Source: Bryobacteraceae bacterium
Lineage (GTDB): Bacteria > Acidobacteriota > Terriglobia > Bryobacterales > Bryobacteraceae
Assembly: GCA_025056455.1 (NCBI GenBank)
Contig: JANWVY010000002.1
Coordinates: 358,737 to 422,736 of the forward strand
DNA: 64,000 bases
Reading direction: 5' to 3'
In this document: positions 53,804 through 63,878 of the stretch, piece after piece
How the letters are laid out: every line of letters starts with the position of its first letter
Numbering within the stretch: the stretch's first letter is position 1
Notes under the pieces: generated by a model
What the model was told of the DNA's origin: nothing
Seen by the model: the letters and a program-made list of their open reading frames with translations, nothing else
Databases searched by the model: none
Translations under genes and position numbers: made by a program

Positions 53804-54520
53804 TTAGCTTCCTTTGGCAATTTCGCGAATGCGATCGAGATCGCGATCTTCGCCGAGCAAAAACAGGATATCCGTTTCTAATAGGACGTCTTCGGCTTTC
53901 GGCAGGATGTTGACTCGTCGATCGGAACCTCCCTCGCGCTGAATCGCCACGAGCTGGACGCTCAAGCGGTTGCGGAGCGAAAGCTCGCGCAAAGACTTGC
54001 CGACGAATTCCGGCGGCGTACGCATTTGGGCAATGGAGTAACCAGGCATGAGCGGCAACAAATCGACGAGATCTTGGTGGGCGAGGCGATGGCCCAAACG
54101 GATGGCGGAGTCTTTTTCGGGGTGAATAATTTCATCCACGCCGAGAGCTTTTAGAATTCGCCCGTGTTCTTCCGAGAGGGCCTTCACGGCGACATAGGGT
54201 ACGCCGAGTTCTTTGACGTGGAGCGCCGCAAGCGTAATGATGTCCATGCGTTCGCCGAGACTGATGACGGCCACATCCACTTCACCGAGACCGGCTGCTT
54301 CGAGGGCGGGCCGGTCAGTTGCATCCACGACGACAGCGTTCGTGGAGAAGGCTGCCGCATCGCGGACGATTTCCGGGTCCATGTCTAGAGCGATGACCTC
54401 TTTTCCGCTCTCATAGAGCGTGCGCGCCACGTAGCCGCCGAAGTGGCCGAGGCCAATCACGGCGAAACGCTCGCGTTTCTTGTTGTTAGAATCACCCAAC
54501 CATGATGTTTTCTTCGGCAT
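53804..54520 (-). CDS. Potassium-channel regulatory subunit (KtrA/TrkA, RCK domain)
   Basis: 238-residue cytoplasmic NAD-binding regulator that gates a TrkH/KtrB-type K+ channel. ATG 54520 is chosen; a TTG start upstream lies within the transporter gene. The Rossmann motif FAVIGLGHFGGYVARTL and the acidic end of strand 2 (ALDMD) give RCK_N. RCK_C follows at about 145-238 (FVGKSLRELSLRNRL). Its start overlaps the transporter stop by 29 bases, so the two form one operon. Confidence 0.9.
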   Translation of the reverse strand: MPKKTSWLGDSNNKKRERFAVIGLGHFGGYVARTLYESGKEVIALDMDPEIVRDAAAFSTNAVVVDATDRPALEAAGLGEVDVAVISLGERMDIITLAALHVKELGVPYVAVKALSEEHGRILKALGVDEIIHPEKDSAIRLGHRLAHQDLVDLLPLMPGYSIAQMRTPPEFVGKSLRELSLRNRLSVQLVAIQREGGSDRRVNILPKAEDVLLETDILFLLGEDRDLDRIREIAKGS

Positions 54521-55943
54521 AGTGAAATTTTTCCTGACGGGCTCGCGAGGCCACAGCAACTGCGACGGTGAGCGGACCAATCCTGCCAACAAACATGACC
54601 ACAGCGATCACGAACTTCCCCAACGTAGTGAGCGTCGGCGTGAGATTCATCGATAGGCCCACCGTGGCAAACGCCGAGATGGTTTCAAACAAGACAGGCA
54701 AGAAAAGTTCCCGGCTTTGTTTGGCGTCATAGCGCTGGGTTTCGGCCTCAATCACCACGGATACGGCGAGAACGACCACCGCAATGGCGCTGACGACAAT
54801 CGCGTGCGCACGCTCGATCGTTTCCTCAGGGATCGTACGCCCAAAACAGTGCAAACGGTCGCGCCCGCGAAGGCGAAAGATGGCGTGCGCAACCAGGATC
54901 CCGAATGTGCTGGTTTTAATTCCGCCGCCCGTTGAGCCGGGACTTGCGCCAATAAACATCAGGGCCATCGTGCACATGAGAGCCGGCCCGCTCATTTGCG
55001 CGTAATCAAGGGTGTTGAAGCCCGCCGTCCGGGCGGTGACGGCGCAAAACCAAGCATTCCACCAGGCTTGCCAGGTCGTCATCTGCGCCAGGACGCCGCG
55101 CCGCTCCAGCAGAAAGTAAGAGACCACCCCAATCAGTAGCAACAAGATGGTCACACTTAAGACTACTTTGGTGTGCACGCTGAGCCGCGGCCGGCTGCGG
55201 CGGGGAGTCTGGCGGACAATTCGACACAGCCACGGCAAGCTATGCAAACCGGTCTCCCAGAGATACTGGCGGAGATCGAGGCTGACCAGAAACCCCAACC
55301 CTCCAGCAATCACTAATCCGGAAAGAATGGCTTGCGTGAAGAAGTCCCCGGCAAACCCCATCATGTTGTCGCTATAGAGCGTAAAGCCCGCGTTGCAAAA
55401 GGCAGAGATCGAGTGGAATGCAGCGTGGTAAGCGCGTACGGTCCAATCTTGCAGATGTCCCCGCAGGCTCCAGTGAGTGAACAATAGGGCTGCCCCAACG
55501 GCTTCGGCGACAAACGTCGCGAGGGTGACGTGCAGGATGAGCGAACGTACGGCGACCGTGGGACTGTGATGATAGCTTTCTTGAATCGCAAGCCGGTCGC
55601 ACACGCCCATGCGCCCGCCAAACACGGCAACAAAGAGCGTGGTGAGCGTCATCAAGCCCAGCCCACCAATTTGAATACAAGCCAGCAAGACGAGCTGTCC
55701 AAACCAGGACAAGCGAGTCGAGACGTCAAAAACCGCCAAGCCTGTGACACAAGTCGCCGAGACCGCCGTAAAGAAGGCGTCGATGAAACGCAGCGGCTCA
55801 CCGTTGGTGGCGGCAGGGGAATAGAGCAGAAAGGTCCCTGCGGCGATCACGCCGGCAAAGCTGAAGGCGATCAGTTGAGCGGGCGTCAGCGCGACGTGGA
55901 ATTTTCTTCGAACCCGGGGGGACTGTTCAACCAGCTCAGGCAT
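54492..55943 (-). CDS. K+ transporter (TrkH/KtrB family)
   Basis: 483-residue inner-membrane K+ channel. Four pore regions, each with a selectivity Gly, are visible: SATCVTGLAVFD, FCNAGFTLYSDN, TARTAGFNTLDY and SAFATVGLSMNL. The length matches KtrB rather than TrkH plus extra helices. The regulatory subunit is the overlapping next gene. No nearby regulatory element was recognised. Confidence 0.92.
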   Translation of the reverse strand: MPELVEQSPRVRRKFHVALTPAQLIAFSFAGVIAAGTFLLYSPAATNGEPLRFIDAFFTAVSATCVTGLAVFDVSTRLSWFGQLVLLACIQIGGLGLMTLTTLFVAVFGGRMGVCDRLAIQESYHHSPTVAVRSLILHVTLATFVAEAVGAALLFTHWSLRGHLQDWTVRAYHAAFHSISAFCNAGFTLYSDNMMGFAGDFFTQAILSGLVIAGGLGFLVSLDLRQYLWETGLHSLPWLCRIVRQTPRRSRPRLSVHTKVVLSVTILLLLIGVVSYFLLERRGVLAQMTTWQAWWNAWFCAVTARTAGFNTLDYAQMSGPALMCTMALMFIGASPGSTGGGIKTSTFGILVAHAIFRLRGRDRLHCFGRTIPEETIERAHAIVVSAIAVVVLAVSVVIEAETQRYDAKQSRELFLPVLFETISAFATVGLSMNLTPTLTTLGKFVIAVVMFVGRIGPLTVAVAVASRARQEKFHYAEENIMVG

Positions 55944-56108
55944 TCGTTTTTCTATTCGGTAGTTGCCGACTGGCCCTCATGCTTCTAGAATAAACTGGCG
56001 CTTGGAAGGTTGGCAGAGGACCTTGCCGCGGGAGCAGCCGAAGGGAATGTGGCGCGGGGTAGTGGGCGAGAGTCATCCATCTGGCGCCAGGCGCGCTTTG
56101 GTTGTGTT

Positions 56109-57419
56109 TCACCGCATGCGCCCGTACTTTCTCAAAACTTCCACTAGACGCGGCCCAGGTAACCCGTAGATTCGAATGCCATCCGCACCTGTCATCTGGG
56201 CGGGAGCAGCGAGCATGGCATTGACCACGGCCTCCTCCGTAGCTTCGATCGTGGCGCGGAAAAACGGGTCTATCAAGGTGTTGTCAAGCGCTTCGAGTTT
56301 CACTGGACTTTCTACAGATTCAGTTGGCTGGCGGTCCCGGCCGGCGCCGGGATTGGCCGTCGAAAAGGCCAGAAACAAGTCGCCCGAGCCATTCGCTGCC
56401 CAGCTGCCAAGCTTCCCCAAACCCATCCCCACCCGCCGCGCTAGGCGCTTGAGCTGGTGCGGCAAGAAGGGGGCATCCGTGGCGACCACCACAATAATCG
56501 AGCCACGGCCTAACTGCTCCGCTGCTTCGGCCAAGGCCTCGGCCTGAGGTTGGGCTTGGTCCGCGCAAGGTTTAAGGCGGCGCCTCATCCAGGGCCGCGT
56601 TTGCGGCAGAACCGTGCAGGCGCGGAGATCTGTAATCTCTCGGCCGACCGGAACGCCCAACACATGCAGGTCGCCACCGTAGTTGCACTGCACAAGCACA
56701 CCCAGAGTATATTGCTTTCCCCCAACCACGACCAGGCGGGACGCCGTGCCGATGCCACCTTTAAAACCGTTGCAGCCTGTCCCTGTACCCCCGCCTACCG
56801 CCCCTTCTTGAACTGGCCCGGGCTTGGCGGAATCAAGCGCCGCCCAGGCATGCTTGGCTGTAATGTGCTGGCCATTGGAGTCATTCAGAAAATCGAAAGT
56901 CTCGGCCACGACGGGGTAGGTGAAAACAAACTGCCGACCATTGGCAATCTGCCAGTGAATGGCCGCATCACGCACGATACCGACACTGTGCGTGCCGGTG
57001 AGAAGGATGGGACCTTCCAGAAAGCCCGATTCTTCAATCCAGTTCACACCCGTCATGTCCCCGTTGCCGTTTTGATTGAATGTGGCGGCCATGACGAAAT
57101 CCCAGTTCCCTTTCGGTCTGGGAAGAATCGCCGTGACGCCCGCGCGAACAGGTCCCTTTCCTGGCTCTAATTTCCCCTCTCCACGGATGACCGTGGCATG
57201 ACCCACAGCGACTCCCGCAACATCGGTAATCGCGTTGAACCTTCCAGGCGTTCCGTCGAAGGGGATTCCAAGATCGCGCGCACGGGGATTTTGCGCGATT
57301 AACGGAAGGCTGGTCAAAAGTAAAAGCGTGCTGATCCCATACGATGTTTGCAAGCCGACCTCCAAGGAATGCTGATACTGTATCGCACACGGCGGTAAGG
57401 GGGGAAAATTGGTCCCCAT
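56109..57419 (-). CDS. P1/DmpA family (S58) peptidase, exported
   Basis: ATG 57419 gives 436 residues with a Sec signal (TSYGISTLLLLTSLPLIAQ); an earlier ATG at 57587 would place an uncharacteristic 56-residue basic stretch before it. The family body starts RARDLGIPFDGTPGRFNAITDVAGV. The autocleavage and nucleophile region reads CNGFKGGIGTASRLVV, where the residue after GIG (Thr) or the Ser two later is the new N-terminus of the beta chain. The family hydrolyses N-terminal D- or beta-amino acids. Export is unusual. Confidence 0.85.
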   Translation of the reverse strand: MGTNFPPLPPCAIQYQHSLEVGLQTSYGISTLLLLTSLPLIAQNPRARDLGIPFDGTPGRFNAITDVAGVAVGHATVIRGEGKLEPGKGPVRAGVTAILPRPKGNWDFVMAATFNQNGNGDMTGVNWIEESGFLEGPILLTGTHSVGIVRDAAIHWQIANGRQFVFTYPVVAETFDFLNDSNGQHITAKHAWAALDSAKPGPVQEGAVGGGTGTGCNGFKGGIGTASRLVVVGGKQYTLGVLVQCNYGGDLHVLGVPVGREITDLRACTVLPQTRPWMRRRLKPCADQAQPQAEALAEAAEQLGRGSIIVVVATDAPFLPHQLKRLARRVGMGLGKLGSWAANGSGDLFLAFSTANPGAGRDRQPTESVESPVKLEALDNTLIDPFFRATIEATEEAVVNAMLAAPAQMTGADGIRIYGLPGPRLVEVLRKYGRMR

Positions 57420-57678
57420 GGAAAAACCTCCGCCCCCCTGCCGGTGGGAGCTATCGGTTGGCTTGGGCTGAGGTGTCTTCGCGGACCGCGCACTGCGATT
57501 CCCGAGAAAAGGGAAATGTTGTTCGCGCTTGACCCTGTTTGATGGGCTTTCAAACCGGGCCGCTGTGTCATCCTCGCGAATCCTCACGGCATCTTCACCG
57601 GGCGCTCAGTTCGGCTCGCCAGTCTCGAATTTTCCGATTCGCCTTGCGCCAGGATGCTTGGTCTGCTAGAGTGCGCCT

Positions 57679-59037
57679 TTGCAACACGCGGACCAACCAA
57701 GATCGAGCCAGCTGGCCCCAGGGCTCGCATCGCAAGCCCAGAACAGTAGTTTTCCCTCTCCACTTCCTCCGCTGTTAGAGCAAATCCGGTGGCGAATCCT
57801 CGCCCTGCTCTTCTTGGTCACAGTGATGAACTTCGTGGACCGGCAATCCCTGTCGGTTGTCGCTCCTTTGCTCACACAATCGCTTGGCCTTAGTAATTCC
57901 GATTACGGCCACATTGTCGCCGCCTTTCAGGCCGGCATGATGTTGGGGGAATTTCCCATGGGGATCTTAATGGATCGCAAAGGAGTGCGTTGGGGACTTT
58001 CCTTCGCCGTGCTGTGGTGGTCGCTAGCCAATGCCCTGCATGCCTTTGCCACCTTCAAATGGCAGTTTATGGCCCTGCGGTTCTGGCTGGGATCAGGAGA
58101 ATGCGGCAATTACTCCGGCGGTAACAAAGTGGTCTCAGAGTGGTTTCCAGTGAAGGAGCGGGCACTGGCAGTAGGAATCTTCAACAGCGGCTCGATGGTG
58201 GGATCCGTTGTCGCGCAACCGCTTCTCGCCTTCCTGATTCTGACTCTGGGCTGGCAATCGGCGTTTCTGGCCCCGAGCATGGTTGGGGCCTTGTGGGTGC
58301 TTTTTTGGTGGCGCAACTACCGTGAGCCAGCGGACCATCCCCGGCTAAGTAGCGCGGAGCGCCAGTATATCTTTGGCGACCAACCTCTGGGCCTCGCTCC
58401 GCCCGCTCGTAACTGGGACCTGTTGCGCTTTCGCCAAACTTGGGGATTGATGCTTTGTCGCATGCTCGTCGGCCCGGTCGTTCAGTTTTACATCTACTGG
58501 CTACCGCTCTACTTGTTCCGCGTTCATCATTTCGATTTAAAGCAGATCGGCATGTTTGCCTGGCTGCCCTGGCTGTTTGGGGATTTGGGAAGCATTGGAG
58601 GCGGCTGGGTTGCCGGCCTGCTCCTACGGCGCGGCTGTTCGCTCACGGCCACCCGCCGCATCACGATGATGATCGGTGCAGCTCTCTGCCTTGGCAGTCT
58701 GGCCGTCGCTACTTCCTCCTCTCCGTCCACTGCACTCGGTTGGATTTGCGCCGTTCTGTTTGGCCACACGTTTCTCTCCGCGAATATGTTCGCCACGATT
58801 TCCGATACCTTTCCGCAAAACGCCGTGGGGCGGGTGACCGCGCTTACTGGAATCGCCGGCGGACTGAGTGGTATGGGTTTTCCCGTACTGGCTGGAAAGC
58901 TCATTGACCGGATTTCCTATGAACCCGTCTTTGTGCTTGCGGCTCTGATGCCAGCTCTCGGCTGCCTCATCCTTTTCGTTTTATTGGGACCGATTCGCCC
59001 AATCGCTCTACCAGCAGGCAAGCCTCATGCATCATGA
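57679..59037 (+). CDS. MFS transporter, anion:cation symporter (hexuronate-type) family
   Basis: 452 residues from a TTG at 57679; a later start is possible because the first 35 residues are polar. Twelve membrane helices; the first block is RWRILALLFLVTVMNFVDRQSLSVVAP. The MFS loop-2 motif reads GILMDRKGVRWG. FLGSGE-type WLGSGECGNYSGGNKVVSEWFP resembles ExuT/GudP. The substrate is likely a sugar acid. No local catabolic gene fits directly; the four-carbon acid genes are 27 kb away. Confidence 0.85.
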   Translation: MQHADQPRSSQLAPGLASQAQNSSFPSPLPPLLEQIRWRILALLFLVTVMNFVDRQSLSVVAPLLTQSLGLSNSDYGHIVAAFQAGMMLGEFPMGILMDRKGVRWGLSFAVLWWSLANALHAFATFKWQFMALRFWLGSGECGNYSGGNKVVSEWFPVKERALAVGIFNSGSMVGSVVAQPLLAFLILTLGWQSAFLAPSMVGALWVLFWWRNYREPADHPRLSSAERQYIFGDQPLGLAPPARNWDLLRFRQTWGLMLCRMLVGPVVQFYIYWLPLYLFRVHHFDLKQIGMFAWLPWLFGDLGSIGGGWVAGLLLRRGCSLTATRRITMMIGAALCLGSLAVATSSSPSTALGWICAVLFGHTFLSANMFATISDTFPQNAVGRVTALTGIAGGLSGMGFPVLAGKLIDRISYEPVFVLAALMPALGCLILFVLLGPIRPIALPAGKPHAS

Positions 59038-59082
59038 CCCCCCGCACCGTGCCCCCGCGCCTCGCCGCGCCCCATACAGAAA

Positions 59083-59123
59083 CCCTCCCTCCCAACCGAA
59101 CTTATAAGGAGGGGGGCGGAGGG
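59083..59123. repeat. GC-rich inverted repeat between the MFS and Tad genes
   Basis: CCCTCCCTCCC at 59083-59093 pairs with the G-rich run at 59108-59123 (one bulged C) to give an 11-base-pair stem with a 14-base loop. There is no U-tract, so it is not a standard terminator. Confidence 0.5.
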
Positions 59124-59208
59124 CAGAGAACAGGTTCAGGAGCCTCTGCTGGGTGGCTAGGCGAAACAGGGAGACTTCAGGAGCTTGCGCAGAGGGGTCG
59201 GGCTGAAC

Positions 59209-60186
59209 ATGGAGATTCCAGCTTCATCCAAACGTTCGCACCAGCGCGGGATTGCCTTGCTTTCCTTAGCGCTTTTTCTGCTCGCGCTAGTCGCTGCCCT
59301 GGGACTCTCAGTAGACATCGGACGGTTATTCCTGAACAAAAACGAAGCCCAAACCTTTGCTGACTCGGCCGTCTTGGACGCCGCTCGCAGACTGGATGGC
59401 ACGCTGGAGGGGCTGGAGGCGGCACGATCTGCAATCCAACGAAACTGGAATTCCTGGGACTTTGGCGCACGAAAGTTGGAGCGCTATCAGTTGGAGTTCG
59501 CCTCCGATTCCGCGCCTGAGCGATGGCTGCCCTCTCCCGTTACTGCACAGGGGATGCTGCGCGTCCGGCTGACGGTTTCCGTCTTGCAGACCCTGTTCTT
59601 TCTTCCAGCAGTTGTTTCCAGCAGCTCGCAGCGGGTCGTTGCGCAAGCTACAGCCGCACAGGTGCGCCTAGAAAACTTTTTTCACGGGTTGTCTCCTCTC
59701 GCCGTCCCTGTGGCCGGTTCGCCTCCGCATTTCGGGCTTTTACCCGGAGAAAAGCTTTCGCTCCGCGAAACCGTGCGATGGTGGGGCGACCGTGATCCGG
59801 CAGTGATCGAACTTCGCGTGCTTACCGACGACCATGGCAATCCGGAGCGGAGCAGCCGCCCGGTCCGGCTTGGGCAGGTGTTGCCACTGTCAGAACTACC
59901 GAAAGACGTTGAGGCCTTGTTCGCGCGGCGATCTGCTGAGGACAGCGACGCTGAGTCAAGCGATGCTGGAACTTATTACGAGGCAGCTCGAGGAAACGGG
60001 CGACGCCTGCTGCGCTTACCCCTACTTAGCGCCACCACGGGGGAGATGGTGGGTGTAGGCGTCTTCTTGCTGGCTCCTCCAGACCAGCCCTTCTGGATCG
60101 AGTATACCGGCCGCGCGGCCCTTCCCAACTCCGGCCGGCCGGGCGCTGGCCCGGCTGGAGCTTACACGGTGAAACTGATCGGATGA
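59209..60186 (+). CDS. TadG-like exported protein
   Basis: 325 residues. A short basic N-terminus is followed by one long hydrophobic helix (GIALLSLALFLLALVAALGLSVDIGR), as in TadG-like pseudopilin proteins, then a conserved DSAVLDAARRLDG segment and a long extracytoplasmic part with little family resemblance. First of three tightly packed genes (4-base overlap to the next). The TadA/B/C export genes are not in the window. Confidence 0.75.
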   Translation: MEIPASSKRSHQRGIALLSLALFLLALVAALGLSVDIGRLFLNKNEAQTFADSAVLDAARRLDGTLEGLEAARSAIQRNWNSWDFGARKLERYQLEFASDSAPERWLPSPVTAQGMLRVRLTVSVLQTLFFLPAVVSSSSQRVVAQATAAQVRLENFFHGLSPLAVPVAGSPPHFGLLPGEKLSLRETVRWWGDRDPAVIELRVLTDDHGNPERSSRPVRLGQVLPLSELPKDVEALFARRSAEDSDAESSDAGTYYEAARGNGRRLLRLPLLSATTGEMVGVGVFLLAPPDQPFWIEYTGRAALPNSGRPGAGPAGAYTVKLIG

Positions 60187-60674
60187 AAAACCAGCTTGGA
60201 AACGTCATCCTCGAGTTTGCTTTTGGGCTAAGCCTCCTTGCCCTGCTGCTTGCGGGCAGCGTGGACTTGGGTGTGGCTCTATTCCGCTACAACGCGCTCC
60301 AAACCGCCTTGCGAAACGGGGCTTACTATGCTTCGATGCGTACCTATGACTCCGCTACTCCCTCACCCTCGCCAAGCTTCCAGCAAGCTGTCGCCAATGT
60401 GGTTGTCTATGGTACGGCTCGCCCCCAAGCGGACTCTCCGCTACGGACGCCGGGCCTAGATCCGCGGTCCATCGAAGTCCGAGCTACATTCGAACGGGGC
60501 GTTCCCACCTGGATCACGGTCACAGTGAAGTCTTTTCCCATCGACGCCATGTTTGCAAAACAGATCTTGGTAGCGAAACCAAGTGTCACGTTTCCCTTCC
60601 TAGGTCGTTTTGCGCCACCCATCCGGCGTCAGCTGGCAAGCCAAACTTTTCGGCCCCAAGCGAGTGGACCATGA
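60183..60674 (+). CDS. TadE-like pseudopilin protein
   Basis: 163 residues with the TadE pattern: one N-terminal hydrophobic helix (VILEFAFGLSLLALLLAGSVDLG) containing the conserved Glu five residues into the helix, then the RYNALQTALRNGAYYAS block. Overlaps the neighbours by 4 bases on each side. Confidence 0.8.
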   Translation: MKNQLGNVILEFAFGLSLLALLLAGSVDLGVALFRYNALQTALRNGAYYASMRTYDSATPSPSPSFQQAVANVVVYGTARPQADSPLRTPGLDPRSIEVRATFERGVPTWITVTVKSFPIDAMFAKQILVAKPSVTFPFLGRFAPPIRRQLASQTFRPQASGP

Positions 60675-61108
60675 GACAAAAAGTCAGGCAAAGAGGGCAC
60701 GTCCTGCTTGAGACGGCTTTGGTTTTTACCGCGCTGTCACTTTTGTTCGTGGCGGTTTTCGACGTTTCGCAATTTCTTTTCGTGAGAGGCGCTTGGGCGG
60801 ACCGGGCCCAGGCCGCTGCGCGGTGGGTGGCCACCCAGCCGAGTATTCGTTCTACCGATGTCTGCAACTTCATTCGTTTTGGGACCCCCGTACCGGAAGC
60901 CGGCTCCCCCCTACTCTTTGCCATCGCTCCAGACTTGATCCAGGTGCGGGTCCACGATGTAGGAAGCGAAGAGGCGCGTGTGGAGGTCCGGATTTTGCCA
61001 CCCTCACCGGGATTGATTTCATCGTGGCTTGCCAGTGGTCTTACAGAGCGGCCGGTTGTCGCCGTGGCGCCGCTCGGAATCCACTACGAGGACCGCAGCG
61101 GCCGCTGA
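60671..61108 (+). CDS. TadE/TadF-like pseudopilin protein
   Basis: 145 residues, N-terminal helix LLETALVFTALSLLFVAVFDVSQFLF with the pilin-type Glu, then WADRAQAAARWVAT. A second TadE-like subunit directly after the first, as in many Tad loci. It ends 111 bases before the nucleoside operon. Confidence 0.75.
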   Translation: MRQKVRQRGHVLLETALVFTALSLLFVAVFDVSQFLFVRGAWADRAQAAARWVATQPSIRSTDVCNFIRFGTPVPEAGSPLLFAIAPDLIQVRVHDVGSEEARVEVRILPPSPGLISSWLASGLTERPVVAVAPLGIHYEDRSGR

Positions 61109-61219
61109 AGGCCACTTGCCTCTCTTCCCAGCTGTAAACAAGTCCTTGCTAGTCATCTGCTTGAGGGGTTTCACCACTTTACAGGCGATCTTTCAGAGTG
61201 ATACCCTAAAGAACTTATA

Positions 61220-62524
61220 ATGCGAACCGTTGACCTCATCTACCGCAAGCGTGAAGGCGAAGAGCTTTCTCCAGAAGAAATTGTTTATCTGGTGGAAGGC
61301 TACACCCGCGGCGAAATTCCGGATTATCAGATGGCCGCTTTTCTGATGGCTGTGTGCTGGCAAGGCATGTCGGACCGGGAAGTGACAGCCCTGACCGAGT
61401 GCATGCTCAATTCCGGTGAGCGGGTGGACATCAGTTCGGTGCCAGGGGTGAAGGTCGACAAGCATTCCACGGGTGGGGTGGGGGATAAGACTAGCTTAAT
61501 TGCCGCTCCGCTTGCAGCCGCCGCGGGCGTGACAGTTCCCATGATTTCGGGGCGCGGCTTGGGGCACACCGGAGGCACGCTCGACAAGCTCGAAGCCATT
61601 CCGGGCTTCCGCACGAACCTCTCAATCGACGAATTCCGCGCTCAGTTAGCCAAGTATCGTCTTGCCTTTATTGGTCAAACGGCGGAAGTCGCACCGGCCG
61701 ATGGGAAGCTTTATGCGCTTCGCGACGCTACGGCCACGGTAGAGTCGATCCCGCTAATCGCCTCCTCGATCATGTCCAAGAAACTCGCTGTGGGTCTGGA
61801 CGCGATCGTGCTCGATGTGAAGGTCGGACTCGGAGCCTTCATGAAGCGTCAGATTGATGCCCGGCGACTGGCGCAAATGATGGTGGGCATCGGAAGACGC
61901 ATGGATAAGCGCGTCCAGGCCCTCATCACCGACATGAACCAGCCGCTGGGCTTTGCAGTTGGCAATGCCTTGGAGATTATGGAGGTTTCCCAAACCCTGC
62001 AAAACGCCGGGCCAGTGGACCTCACCCGCCTGTCGCTTGAGCTGGCGGCGCGCATGATTTACTTGGGGAAAGTAACAGAGACGCTGGATGAGGCGCGCGA
62101 GCTCGCTCAGCGCAAGCTTCTCGATGGATCGGGCTACCGCAAATTCAAAGAGGTGATCGCCGCGCAAGGAGGCAACCCGCAAGTGCTCGATCGCTTCGAG
62201 TTGTTACCAAACGCAACCGGAATGCGCGAAATCTACACGCCTCGCGCGGGCTACGTCAGTACCGTGGACGCCGCCTTGATTGGTCAGGCCAGTAACATGA
62301 TTGGCGCCGGGCGAGACACCAAGGAGGACTCGATCGATCCAGCCGTGGGGGTCATCCTGGAAGTCAAAGTGGGCCAGAAAGTAGATGCGGGCAGCGTCTT
62401 GTGCCGCATCTACTATACGCGAGAGGAGCGGGTGGATGAGGCGGCTGAACTCGTGGAAGACGCCTTCCGCATTTCGCAACAGCCGCCGGATGACCGCGAG
62501 TTGATTCTCGAAGTGGTGGGATAG
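61220..62524 (+). CDS. Pyrimidine-nucleoside / thymidine phosphorylase
   Basis: Cytoplasmic salvage enzyme of 434 residues that splits thymidine or uridine with phosphate. Signature blocks: KVDKHSTGGVGDKTSL, MISGRGLGHTGGTLDKLEAI, and LDVKVGLGAFMK. The length matches both DeoA and Pdp. First of three genes for nucleoside uptake and phosphorolysis. Confidence 0.92.
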   Translation: MRTVDLIYRKREGEELSPEEIVYLVEGYTRGEIPDYQMAAFLMAVCWQGMSDREVTALTECMLNSGERVDISSVPGVKVDKHSTGGVGDKTSLIAAPLAAAAGVTVPMISGRGLGHTGGTLDKLEAIPGFRTNLSIDEFRAQLAKYRLAFIGQTAEVAPADGKLYALRDATATVESIPLIASSIMSKKLAVGLDAIVLDVKVGLGAFMKRQIDARRLAQMMVGIGRRMDKRVQALITDMNQPLGFAVGNALEIMEVSQTLQNAGPVDLTRLSLELAARMIYLGKVTETLDEARELAQRKLLDGSGYRKFKEVIAAQGGNPQVLDRFELLPNATGMREIYTPRAGYVSTVDAALIGQASNMIGAGRDTKEDSIDPAVGVILEVKVGQKVDAGSVLCRIYYTREERVDEAAELVEDAFRISQQPPDDRELILEVVG

Positions 62525-62613
62525 GAGCGGGGCTGGGGCGGCGCACTTGAAGCGGACTTTTCCAGCTTAGTAGGCCCCGGGCGAACGTCCCATAGAAAGG
62601 ACACACGACTACG

Positions 62614-63867
62614 GTGGATCGCTTGACCGGCTTGCTCGGCCTTGCCGTGATTCTCGCCGTAGCGTGGTTGTCTTCAACCCAACGAAAAGCGATCCAGCTC
62701 AAGCTCATCCTGTGGGGATTGGGACTGCAATTTGGCTTTGCTTTTCTCGTCCTGAAAACCAGTTTCGGGAAACTCTTTCAGGCCGCCAGTACAGCGGTCA
62801 ATGCCTTGTTGGAATACGCGGAATCCGGCAGCCAGTTCGTCTTCGGTCCCCTTGGCGCCAAGGGGGGTTCGTTTCCCGTTGAGGGCCAGCCTGGGGCAGT
62901 CGTGAAAACCGGAGTCATTTTTGCTTTTCAGGTTTTACCCATCGTGATCTTCATTGCGGCGCTGTTCTCCATTTTGTACTACTTCGGGCTGATGCAAATG
63001 GTGATTAAGGGCATGGCCTGGCTTATGCTTCGCGTCATGGGAGCGAGCGGGGCCGAGAGCACGAACGTCGCCGCAAGTATTTTTATGGGGCAGACCGAAG
63101 CGCCGCTCACGATCCGCCCGTTTCTGCCCCGGTTGACGCAATCCGAGCTGTTCACAATCATGGTGAGCGGCATGGCGCATGTCTCGGGCGCGGTCATGGC
63201 GGCGTACGTCAAAATTGCTGGGGTCGAGATTCAGCATTTGCTAACCGCGGTTATCATGACGGCTCCAGCCACCATTCTGCTTGCCAAGATGTTTGTTCCG
63301 GAGGTGGAAGAGCCGGAAACAAGAGGCTCGGTGCGCGTGGAAATCGAAAGACCCGGAGTAAACATCATTGACGCTGCGGCGCGGGGAGCGGGCGAAGGGC
63401 TCCATTTGGCGCTGAATATCGGCGCGATGCTCGTTGCCTTCCTGGCGCTGATCGCCATGGTGAATGGACTACTCGGCTGGCTTCATGCCTGGTGGTCTGT
63501 GTTTCCCGAATCGCTAGAAAAACTGTTCGGCGTCCTTTTTGCGCCCGCTGCCTGGCTCATGGGCGTCAGCTGGAAAGACGCCCAGATGGTGGGGAATTTG
63601 CTTGGTACGCGGCTCGTGTTGAATGAGTTTGTCGCTTTCCTCCAGCTGGGTCCCCTGCGCGAGCAACTGGATGCGCGAAGTTTCGTGATCTCTACCTACG
63701 CTTTGTGTGGGTTTGCCAACTTCAGCTCGATCGCCATTCAGATTGGAGGCATTGGCGCGCTAGCCCCTAACCGCAAAGCGGATTTGGCGCGTTTGGGCTT
63801 GAAGGCGGTGGCGGCGGGAACGCTAGCGAACTTCATGTCGGCCTGCATTGCGGGAATCTTGGTGTGA
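62614..63867 (+). CDS. nupC: NupC-type concentrative nucleoside transporter
   Basis: 417 residues from GTG 62614. Multi-pass inner-membrane importer of nucleosides coupled to cations. CNT-family blocks: FAFQVLPIVIFIAALFSILYYFG, FMGQTEAPLTIRPFL, MVSGMAHVSGAVMAAY, and STYALCGFANFSSIAIQIGG. It lies between the two phosphorylase genes. Confidence 0.93.
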   Translation: MDRLTGLLGLAVILAVAWLSSTQRKAIQLKLILWGLGLQFGFAFLVLKTSFGKLFQAASTAVNALLEYAESGSQFVFGPLGAKGGSFPVEGQPGAVVKTGVIFAFQVLPIVIFIAALFSILYYFGLMQMVIKGMAWLMLRVMGASGAESTNVAASIFMGQTEAPLTIRPFLPRLTQSELFTIMVSGMAHVSGAVMAAYVKIAGVEIQHLLTAVIMTAPATILLAKMFVPEVEEPETRGSVRVEIERPGVNIIDAAARGAGEGLHLALNIGAMLVAFLALIAMVNGLLGWLHAWWSVFPESLEKLFGVLFAPAAWLMGVSWKDAQMVGNLLGTRLVLNEFVAFLQLGPLREQLDARSFVISTYALCGFANFSSIAIQIGGIGALAPNRKADLARLGLKAVAAGTLANFMSACIAGILV

Positions 63868-63878
63868 GATGTTTGGCC

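Noticed and set aside
59034-59363. 109-codon frame between the MFS and TadG-like genes
   Set aside because: Spans the inverted repeat and overlaps the TadG-like gene in another frame; no recognisable domain.
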